Assembly (NCBI GenBank): GCA_032622095.1
Contig: CP136067.1
Coordinates: 46,793,549-46,857,548 of the forward strand
Length of the DNA stretch: 64,000 bases
DNA from: Siphonodentalium dalli
Taxonomy: Eukaryota; Mollusca; Scaphopoda; Gadilida; Siphonodentaliidae
Reading direction: 5' to 3'
Shown here: positions 38,981-50,900 of the stretch, piece after piece
How positions within the stretch are numbered: position 1 is the stretch's first letter
Layout of the letters: each line of letters begins with the position of its first letter
Made by a program: the position numbers and the translations under genes
The notes under the pieces: model-generated
Told to the model about the DNA's origin: nothing
What the model saw: the letters and a program-made list of their open reading frames with translations, nothing else
Databases searched by the model: none

Positions 38981-41900
38981 TAAACTAACCCACTTGCCAC
39001 TTGTTAACTTTGGAATTTACAGTGTGACTTAATTCCTCTTCATTGCTTCTAATGTCTGAAAATTGAGCCATGTCCATCTGAGATTTATAATTATACCCCC
39101 TTTTAAAAAAAAGGGGGGTATACTGTTTTGCAACTGTCCATCCAAGTAGCCATGAATATGTCCGTCCTTGTGTGCATATGTCCATCTGATGTCTGTTCAT
39201 GTCATAACTTGAACAGTAGTGCTCGGATCTCAATGAAATTTGTTATGGGTGTTCACTATTATGACATTAAATAGAGGGTTACATCATTTTGTTATTATTT
39301 CCATTCTAGAGTTATTCATCTTTGTTTATCTTTTTTACTTCTATATACACAGCGTTTTGTGACAATGATAAGAACTGGAAGCTATATAATGATTCCTGTT
39401 ACCACACAAGCCCGATGTGGGGTGAAGAGTCAACAATGTCCTGGTTTGGTGCACGTACATATTGCATGGATAATAGCGGCAACTTGGTCAGCATAATGTC
39501 AAAGGAGGAGAACAACTTTGTTACCAGCATTGTAAGTGTAAGGCAATTACAGTAATGCCATAAATAATCGACTCCTTAACCACAGCAGAATTATGGGTAA
39601 CTTTTCAGGATTTAGCCGGAAATATGGCTTGTTGCCATTCATCGGAAAGATTTAGATTTAGATCTCAATTTTGAGATGAAGGCCATTTATATAAAAAAAA
39701 TTCTCAAAATCTGGAAAACATGCTCCAAAAAGAAATGAATTTTCGTTTTTCAAATCCAATATATCTAACAGAAAATATTGAGGAATTTTTTTTTTGACAG
39801 GCTTTTTAAAAGAAAATTTCAGTGATTAGGGAGGTGCCAGAGAACACTTAACTTCTATTTATTTGGCCTTAGAATAGTATATTATTCATTTGGAGGGGTT
39901 GTGAGGAAATATATATTACTAACAGAAACAGGTTCCATTTGGAAGCCTTTATTCAGCATCAGTGGGGCCTGTGGCCCCTTTGTGTGTTTTGCGCACATTT
40001 GGAGCTAAATATTCACATAGGTTCATAATTGACTTATTTGATTCTGAAATAAGTCAAGCCCTGATAGTGGACTTATACCTGCTGTTCTGATTGATGACAT
40101 GGGCCACAGTTACAACTCATATATAAAGAGTATACATCTGTTCTGATTGATGACATGGGCCACAGTTACAACTCATATATAAAGAGTATACATCTGTTCT
40201 GATTGATGACATGGGCCACAGTTACAACTCATATATAAAGAGTATACATCTGTTCTGCAAATAGGCTAATATTGAACCTAAATATCACATTTATTTGATT
40301 CTGTAATAGGCCCATAGTGAGCATATTTTAATTTGTGTGTTTTTTGTTTTGTTTTTTTTATGTAAATTTTTTTGAAAAACTATCGCTGTTATAACCTCCG
40401 CCAGGGTACTCCGAGTCACCACACCAAATTTAGTTGAAATTGGTCTAGGGGTCTGGGAGAAAAATCCAAACAGACAGATGGACAGAAAGATCCTACTCTT
40501 TTATATATAATATATATATATTGTCCAAGAATAACATAAGACATGTCTATAGAAAATTAATTAATTAAAGTAAAATGTCTATAGGCCTTTCGTGGCATTG
40601 CCACTTTTCAATAGACGATAAATTGAATTATGACGTCATAGTGTCAAGGGAGATAACTCAGCTTTACACAACATCATTTCCTGTGCGCATTTAGCTTGCA
40701 TCGGAAGTGATCAACGTAGAAATCTTCCTTCCGGGTTCGGCGTATTCTGTTTGCTGAGAACAGTTTTTGGAATGGGAAGATCGAATATTGTTTCTTTCCA
40801 CATTCATCCAAATGTTCACTCAGTGATATTTTGCGATATTCTGGTTGATTTATCTGTTGTCTATGGATCCGCGTTCTTTCTCGTAATTTAATGCCTGTTT
40901 CTCCGATATAACTTTCCGAACATCCATGACAGACAATACAATATATAATATCTTCCGAGTTACAGTCCATAGATATATTCGGATAGATTGTCATTCCATT
41001 TTTTAATGTCAGTGACTCTCTAGTGTGAAGGTAATTGCATGTGCCACACCGTTTGTCAGCACATTTGCTGACTATATGATTTGGGATCCCATCAGTTGTG
41101 AACTTTGCTTTCGTCGATATTTTTTTCAGATTTTTCGGTTGGCATGTGCTAGGTAGAATGTCATCTGATTTTATTATGCAATTCATTTTTTCACTTTTCT
41201 GTATGATTGGGAAGAGTTGTTTTGCAACTGTAGCCATATTAGGATGGTGAGGGTTATGTGTGGAAATCATCGGCATTGGGTCTGGCTTTGGTTCTGGTGA
41301 TCTCTCTGCGCGTAGCTCCGCGATTGGAATGGCTCTAGTGCGTTTTACGCCATCCTGTATTAGTTTCTGCGGATAGTTTTTTTTTTTTAGATAGACATTT
41401 AGTTCAGAGAGTCTGTGATCACGTTGCTTGTTTTGGCTGACAATTGTGCATACCCATCTTGCAAGACAATATGGAATGTTGCACTTAGTATGCGATGGGT
41501 GACACGAACGGAAGTCTAGATATTGATGTGTATCTGTTATTTTGTAGAATATATCCGTTTGTAATTTGTTTTTGTCAGCCAAAACAAGTACATCTAGAAA
41601 GGGCAATTTATCACGGCTCCGTTCTGATGTAAATTTGATTGATGGATGAAGTGAATATTATATATATATATATATATAGATATAAATATAAAAACTCTCC
41701 ATTAGGCTATGCAAATCAATTTCCCGTTTCTTATGCCAAAAAAATTTGAAGAGCATGGGCGTTTGCGATTTTAAATTTAATTATTTATTTACTGAGGCAC
41801 ATGCTAATGATCACTTCACCTCTGCATCAGCTATCTCTGAGTTTAATTTCAGTTGCACATGGCCTTTATTGCTGGAACAGATGTCCATAATTGTCAACTC

Positions 41901-44900
41901 AGTTATCTTCCTTTCTGTATGATATAATGGATTTAGAATTTACTGATAATTCTGGTGTTTAATCAAATAAAACTAGATGTGATATGACATAGACAGTTGG
42001 AAGCAAATTTGATTCAATGAGATATGCTCCCAGATTCAAATTGTACTTTTTTTAAAAAGCCACTGGTCAAAAATAAAAAAACACCTTTTCCGGGGACGTG
42101 TGGCATGCAAGCAGCCTTTTATTATGCCCCCGATCTCCGATGGAGATTTGGGGGTATATAGTGGAGCCCTCCGTCCGTCCGTCCTTCCGTCGAGCAGTCC
42201 TTTCGTCCGTCCGTACGAACGTTTCAACTCATAACTTTGGTTTCACTAACTCAATTCAGTTGATCTTTGGTATGCTAATAGACCAGCCGGGGGGACAAGA
42301 TTTCCCCATAACTGCGGTTTCGTCCGCCCATTTTTTCCCGAGTTACGCCCCTTTTTGGACTTAGAAAATTCAGTTTTCTGTGGCATACGAACGTTTCAAC
42401 TCATAACTTTGGTTTCGCTACTTCAATTCAGTTGATATTTGGTATGCCAATAGACCAGCCGGGGGGACAAGATTTCCCCATAGCCGTGGTTTCGTCCGCC
42501 CATTTTTTCCAGAGTTACGCCCCTTTTTGGACTTAGAAAATTCAGGTTTTCTGCTACTTTTTTTGGTTTCCAGATGATAACTTGATTTTGGATTGTTTAC
42601 TCATGAATAACATAACTTTACAAAGTGCCATTTAATAAGCATTTGCACAAAAATAAGAAAAATCCTCTCTGATTGTACAGTCGGGGGCGTTACCTCCACC
42701 CAGCGGTGCACTTGTTTGAACCTGTTTCCAGAAACATGGGTCCAATTTAGTTTGGCCAAATTAAATTATTATGGATTTCTATTTCTTTCCTCAATAAATC
42801 TCTCTTTCTCTCTCCTCATTCAGTTGAGCAAGAGGGTGCCCGACAGATACTGGCTCGGACTTAACCAACTGCAGCCTGGTGACTATAAGTAAGTATGTGT
42901 AGGAACGCAAATTCCAGGTACCAGTTCCAAGTGAAAAAAAATACACACACCATCACAAGACTGTTAACCCTTCCCTTTCTTTACAAACAAGCCTGATTAT
43001 AACGTATGTGTCTGTCATTTGCAGAATGATGTCCCCAGAGGGTGAATTTAGTGACGCTATCCCGCATAGCGGGCTAACATCACTAAATTCACCCTCTGGG
43101 GACCTCATTCTTCTTAAGCCTCATGTTCTTTGGAAAGTTTCTTTATTATAAAATTTCTATAGAAACTTTTTCACATAGATTCCTTTTCTTTTTAGTCTGG
43201 TTTTTCTCTATATTCCCAAATTGGCAGACAACACATTGCATAATCAAGGTTACCTGTGGGTGTACTTCACAATATTCACCATTTGGCAACTTCAATCTGA
43301 GTCTATGTCTCCCATAGCAGATGAAGCCATGCAGAATGAGGTCCCCAGAGGGTGAATTTGGTGATGCTAGCCTCTGGGGATCTCATTCTGCAAATGATAG
43401 GCACACAAAACTCAGGCTTCTTTACTAATTGACAAGTAGTTGCCTTTGGAAATGTTCAGATAATAAGTTCAACAAACAACCACAGGTCATTGTTGAACTT
43501 ATTATCTCAACATTTCCCACCAATTAATAGAAATCCTTCTGCACTTGTTGATCTTTTCGCCTGCCTGTCGTCTGCATACATTTCCTTACACTCCGCCAGA
43601 GGATTAGTAGACTATCTGGCTTTATAACTGATTGCTAGAATTTATTTAGTAAAGAAAGGGTTAGTTCAGATACTCAGCATGATTCCTTTGATGACTGCTT
43701 TTATAGGGCCCTGCTAATATTTAAGATTTAATTTGGGTGTCGATATTGCTGGTGTGATTCGTGTTGACACCGAATAGGACCCCCGATCATTTTAATATTT
43801 TTGAATATCCATTTTGTCCCCATCGTTGACAGTGTTGCAAATTTCGCGCAGGTTGATGATGTTAAAGGTGTGATGCGTCGGCGATATATGATGCAATGCA
43901 CACCTTGAGTTAAATTATACAATCGCAGAATCGCAGGTGCAATTTAAAAACAAATGGTCATATTGATTTTTTTCTTGACACTGTAAGGAACATACTTACG
44001 ACCGAATTTGAGGACATATACACTATGCACCGATGGCTAGCAGATTCAATTCGTTATCGACTTCGGCCTCCCGATTCGATTTATCAGATTTTGAATTTGT
44101 GGAAAAGTGTCAATTCGCAGGGCCCTAAGGTTTAAAAATAGGTCACAGGTGATTACCACACAAGTATCTCAGATTCTCAGTGATTTAACATTAACATGTG
44201 CACCCATCATGTTAGAATATCTACCACACAATAAATAGTTAAAGTCAAAGAATCATAAGACATAAGCCAGCAGAATCAATTAAGTGCATGGCTATTAACC
44301 CTTTACCCAACAAACCGGTCAAAACCGGCCAAATAAAGCTTAAAATATCTTTGGTCTTTCTCAATAGAACCATACAAATATGGATATCATTGGAACCGGC
44401 TCCTTGACCACATTGTGATAGTTACAGTTATGCCCTGTGCCAATGCATTCTCTTATATATGCGAGGCGACCTATGGTTGACTCGCATATATAAGAGAATG
44501 CATTGGCACAGGGCCCTTCTGTTGGGTAAAGGGTTAACAGTATTATCTTTGATAACTTTCATAATAAGGTGGTAATGGTTGATGTGTTTATCCTTAATGT
44601 GTGTTATTTTCTGTAAAACTCTTTACTAGAGGTCAGCATTGGCTGGAATATATAATAATCTTCTTTATATCATTACCCCGTTGTATAATACGTGTATATG
44701 ATTTAGTAGGAAATATGCAGGTAATGTCAGAATTAATCTGCAGATCGGGCACCAATGGGGAATGTGTTAGAGGGGAAGTATCAAACTCCATACAGCGCCC
44801 TCTACGCTATCGCTGCGATATATCACTGCCACAATGAGTGTACTTTGCAGACGATAAATCTATTTTTACATATCGTCGCGGAACTGTATTTACTACTAAT

Positions 44901-47900
44901 TAGTCACCTATTATCTTGTTTTGACCACCAAATTTTTTTAAAGTTTGCAATAATGGTAATTCTTTCGGTATTGATAAGAACAATACGAACTGAGCCAGAC
45001 ATAGACAATTTTAATCCTAAAACATAAGAACTAAAAACACGTAAGAATTCCTTACCAATTAATGTCATTATGGCAGTGGTTTCTCAGCGGAGCGATGGGA
45101 GATAACTGCCTGGAGTTTGGGGAAGTATGTGCAAGCCTGAATTTAGTGTGTCTGACATTGCGGAATGAGGCCCCCAGAGGGCTAATTTAGTAACACTATC
45201 TGCACAGTGTGCTAGCATCTCCAAATACACCCTATGGGGGCCTCATTCTGCTTAGGCTCAACTGCTATGGGAGACCTAGGATCAGATTGAAGTTCCCCCG
45301 TGTTTGTGATGTTCACCCATTAGTCTCCTCAATTATACATTTTATCTTCTGCAATTTTACGGGATATAGAAACTCAACGGAAGGGAAAAGTAACTAAAAA
45401 CAATGTTCATTTGAGACTATATATACTTCCCAGAAGATGAGGCCTAAGCAGAATAAGATCCCCAGAGGGTGAATTTGGTGATGCAAGTCCACTGTGTGGG
45501 ATAGCGTCACTAAATTCACTCTCTGGGGACCTCATTCGGCAAATGTCAGACACACTAAATTCAAACCTGAGTATGTGTTTGCGCAAAGGGACCACTGACC
45601 CTCTAATAATCTAACAAAAACTTTCAATCTGTTTACAGGTGGTCAGATGGAACAGCAATGAATTTCACGAACATTATTAGTGATCAAGCGAACTATCCAT
45701 TTGGTCCCAGAAAATGTGTGAGCGTATTCAAGCATGGTAAGATGTTACTTAACCCTTTACCCAACAGAACGGCCCTGTGCCAATGCATTCTCTTATATAT
45801 GCGAGTCGACCATAGGTCGCCTCGCATATATAAGAGAATGCATTGGCTTAACACATTACAAATTATAAAATTGTTAAAGAATGTAAGAAAAAATGGTAAA
45901 AAGTGTTAAAAAAAGATTTTGTTTAGGCCAATGCATTCTCTTATATATGCGAGGCGACCTATGGTCGACTCGCATATATAAGAGAATGCATTGGCACAGG
46001 GCATAACTGTAACTATCACAATGTGGTCAAGGAGCCGGTTCCAATGATATCCATATTTGTATGGTTCTATTGAGACAGACCGAAGATATTTTAGGCTGTT
46101 GAAGCTTTATTTGGCCGGTTTTGGCCGGTTTGTTGGGTAAAGGGTTAAATTTCTGCTGAAGGTGTGACTCTCACCTAAACATTTGGAATGGCTTCTGTGC
46201 TAGAAATTTTGATTTCTCTATATTTTACTAGATTCTCATAATAATGATGATTTAACTGTAGCTCAGACTGATTACAATGAATTTATGGTAGTGACTTAAT
46301 TCTATGAGACTGGCCCAATGCATTTTCCAAGCATAAGGCCACATCAATTTCCCATTTTTCAGGCTGGCGCGCATGGTCCCAAAACACCGCATGTGCAACC
46401 TTTTTAATCGTCAAGCTGGCCAGATATCTCAATCACCAGTTGTCCGATCTGAATGAAATTTAGTTTGGATGTTCAGTGTTATGATGGCATTCAACGGAGT
46501 GTTCAATCTTTTTTTTCTGGATTTTCCGTTCTAGAGTTCTTGTTTGTTTATCTGGATTTTTTTTTGTCAGTCCGAGCAGATATCTCCACCAACTGTGGAC
46601 GAATCTCAATGCAATATGGTATGGATGTTCAGTACTATGAGGGCAATCAATTGAGCGTTCAATCTTTTTTTTTTCCTGGTTTGCCATTCTAGAGTTATTC
46701 ATCTGTAGATTTGGAAGTGTTCATTTTTGTTTTGTCCATATCTCCACCACCGTTTGACGGATATCAATTAAATTTGGTATGGATGTTCACTATTATAATG
46801 GCAATAAATGGAGTGTTCAATCGTTTTGTTCATGTGTTCCATTCTACAGTTATTAACTTTGTTTATCTGAAAATGTTGGGTTTTTTTTCCTATCCTAGCA
46901 GATATCTCACCCATACTTTGTCAGTTCGAATTTGCCACCGTGAGGGTATACCAGCACCGCCGTTGCAATCTCTTGTATTTTGTGACTTTCAACCGGACAT
47001 TTTAATTTTCTTCTGCCGAAATTGCTTTACATTTTATTTCATAGGTACCTGGAATTACAACCATTGTGACTCGCAGTTGGGCTATGTTTGTAAGCGCCCT
47101 CTAAACACCCGATCTGCCAGTCCGCAGCCTGCTGCTCAGCCTCGTCAGTCTGCAATTATCTCTGGAGGGTGTCCTGATGGATTCACGCCGTTAGGTGAGG
47201 AATTAAGCAAAATTGTAATTTAAGTTGACCAACTGTTGTTAAATCATATTATGTTCTAATTAGTCAAGAACTGGCAACATTATTCAATTCCCCAACTATT
47301 CGCTACTGGCCGGGTGAACAAATTTGAATGGAGCACTTGATTGACAATGCACGTCATATACACATCGCGCAGATAGCTAGGAGTAGCGAAACTTCAAGTT
47401 GTTCAGGGACCAGCATAGAGGCTTCAAATTTGGCTATAATACACCAATCCTAAATCAAACCATGCACAGATTAGTAATTAATAATTGCTTTTGCAGGGAG
47501 CTACTGTTTTCTTCTGTCAACATCGTCATCTCATACCTGGACCCAATCATCAGAAAAGTGTGCCAGCTATGGCAGTACCTTCTCCTTGGCTAGTATTTCA
47601 AGTAGACGAGAGCAAGGTAAGCATAAAGAGCATAACTTTCTACAAACTGTTTATACATCGGAAGCAATCGGTGGCAACCCAAAATGTCGCATAGCAACTG
47701 CAATACTATTTTCTGGTTTGTTGGGGAATTTCTCCTGTGTCATCATTTTCAAAATGGCAGATGGATCGTACTGGTCTCTGATGACGGCGAACATAGCAGA
47801 GCGTCAGAGCCAGCACCTGGTATATTTTAACCATGAGTGAAGGAGATAGTGGGTATACTGGATTACATGTAGGCATCCGATGCGATCATCCATCTGTCCG

Positions 47901-50900
47901 AGCAGATATCTCAACTACAAGTTGTCAGATCTCAATGAGATCTGCTATGGATGTTCACCACTATGAGGTTATTCAGAGGAGACTTCAATCATTTTGTTCA
48001 GGTTTTACATTTTAGAGTTATTCATCTTTGTTTATCTAGAAATATTGATTTTTTGCCCATCTGCACCTGAGTATCTCAGCCATAGGTTATGAAATTTGAC
48101 AAGTATGTTCACTATCACAAGGCCTTTCAATGAAGCGTCAACTGCTGTTGTTTGCATTTTCCATTCTAAAAGGATCTGTTGATGCGATCGCCGATCCTGT
48201 GACTTCAGCTTAGGGTATGCTCACCCAAGGTGGTATGCCACATAGCGCTATGTACCAGCTGATAGCCCAGCTCTTGTTTGCCAGTCAGGTCCCAAGAGAA
48301 AATGTTGAGTGAAATTTCACTAAAATTTCACTGAAATTTCAGTGAAATAACAGTAAAAAATTTAGTCAAAATTCAGTGAAATTTCACTAAAATTTCAGTG
48401 AAATTTCACTAAAATTTCAGTGAAAAATTTCACTAAAATTCCAGTGAAATTTCACTAAAATTCCAGTGAAATTTAACTAAAATTCCAGTGAAATTTCACT
48501 TAAAATTCCCGTGAAATTTCACTAAAATTCCAGTGAAATTTCACCAAAATTTCAGTGAAAAATTTAGTGAAATTTCACTAAAATTTCACCAAAATAACAC
48601 TATTAAACAGTAAAATGGTTCCATCATTTCTTGTACTATACTGTTCTGTATCGCGTGTCAAATTTTCAACCATATATAGAGCTGAGAAATCCAGTTCGAT
48701 TTTACTGTATGACGCCGATCTTTGTATATGCTGGCCCGCATTGGTCAGTGAGATGGAACAAGGATATATGAAATGTAAATATATTTATTATTTATTGACT
48801 GTCCAAACATTGAGTAAAGTCTAAAGTTTGATGTCCTCACAAAGAATCTATGTGCACAACTGTACGTGCTACAGTGATCTTGCAAAGCCTTGCATCCGCG
48901 CGATCCGTAATTTGTTAGCTTATTGCAAATAACACATATTCACTTTCCAGAAACGGCAACTTTTTCAAAAAATCACTGAGAATGTAATCTTTTTCTTTAC
49001 CATCTTTATGACGAATTTTGACCGGCTTTTGAAACCAGGCAAATGAAAATTTATTCTTAACTCCAACATCGTCGTATCGATTGCCTTCTTTCACAATTGA
49101 ATTCATAACAATCACTTTTAAAACTTCTAATTTCTTTTGAAAGAGATCGCGAACCGTGAAACTCTTTTGTTCAAAACAAAAGAATGATCGCGGCAAAAAA
49201 TATCCCGAAGTCCGTCGAGTCAACGAATATCATTGGCTTGATGTCGAGCGTCGACACCAAAGGAAGCGAATCGAGCCAATGAGAAGCTACGTATTAAACC
49301 GGCATGGTGGAACCGGTGTTGCCGAAAAACAACCGGTGTCGCTTTGAATGACCGGACAATTTATGTCGGCCGACTGAGATCGTCGCGAATAAAAAAAACA
49401 TGCCCTTTGAAGTTTTGTATTTGAATAGACACATCGCGGTTTTTCACATTTCACACTTAATATAACATCACAAACTTTGTTGGCACAGAGTAATTTTCTG
49501 ATCACGGTGTCTTTCTTAGAACAGTCAGCTATTATTAGTGATGAGGGACGCTCTGAATCAGATGTTTCTTTACCGTACTCGTCAGAAAATGGCGAGTATT
49601 TTTTGAGTCGTATTTGTCACTTCCAATATCCGCTGACATTCACTCTCTATTTTTACCTGTATTTTACCAAATACTCTCATTTGAGTAATTGAAAATTGCA
49701 TCGGCACAAGATATATATAGTCTTTGATTGTGATAATATATTGACACGAATTTACCGATAATGGAAAAATGTGGCCCATTGATAAATAAAAAATTCATAT
49801 GTGCACAGATTATAATATCCCTTTACTGGAAGCCATTCTCTGTATACTAAATATATACTGCATGCTGTTCACATTTGGGGGTCCATATTTCCATGTAGAC
49901 ACACTTCTTTAAGATAGAATTGAAAACACAATTTTATTCTTTTTTCTTTTGCCCACCAAGACAATAATAAAACTATATAATGATGTAAAATTAAAAATTT
50001 TAAACTGAAAAGTACTCAAAATTTCACTGAAAACTATTTGATCATTTTTTAGTGAAATTTTATATTTAAAACTGAAAAGTACTCAAAATCTCACTGAAAA
50101 TTGTTTTATCATTTTTTAGTGAATTAATTTTATATTTAAAACTGTAAATTTAGTACTCAAAATCTCACTGAAAACTATTTTATCATTTGAGTGAAATTTT
50201 AGTGAAATTAACTGGAAAAGTTAAAGTGAAATTTCACCAAAATTTCAGTGAAATTTCACCAAAATTTCAGTGAAATTTACTGAAATGGTGAAATAACACC
50301 AAAATTTGGTAATTTCACTGAATTTCAGTGAAATTTCAGTGAAATTTCACTGAAATTTTGGTCTCATTTTCTCTTGGGGTTCAATGGGAGAATAATTGAA
50401 TTTCATTCAGGTCATTACAAATAATCGGGTTACATGGAGATTTGGTAGCTGGATGATTCTTTTTTAACCTTTCTGAATTGAAAATGGATCAACATCCAGG
50501 TATCAAATATTGACAAGGCTTGAAATAGTGTGTCTGTCATTTGCAGAATGAGGTCTCCAGAGGGTGAATTTAATGACATTATTCCGTACAGCGAGATAGC
50601 AACACTAAATTCACCCTCTGGGGATCTCATTCTGATTAGGACTCTTCTTCTGGGAAGTATCTGTAGTCTCAAATTAATATTGTTTTTAGTTAATTTTTCC
50701 CTTCTGTTCGGTTTCAATATCCCTTAACCCTTTACCCAACAAACCGGCCAAAACCGGCCAAATAAAGCTTCAACAGCCTAAAATATCTTCGGTCTGTCTC
50801 AATAGAACCATACAAATATGGATATCATTGGAACCGGCTCCTTGACCACATTGTGATAGTTACAGTTAGCCCTGTGCCAATGCATTCTCTTATATATGCG

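Noticed and set aside
40490-40673. Hammerhead ribozyme in the Penelope 3' region
   Set aside because: A hairpin and a CGAAA are present, but the conserved CTGATGA core was not found.
46711-47044. 5' part of the 170-codon frame as coding sequence
   Set aside because: This part is GTCC-family repeat. The splice acceptor at 47044 and homology to CTLD5 start at 47045.
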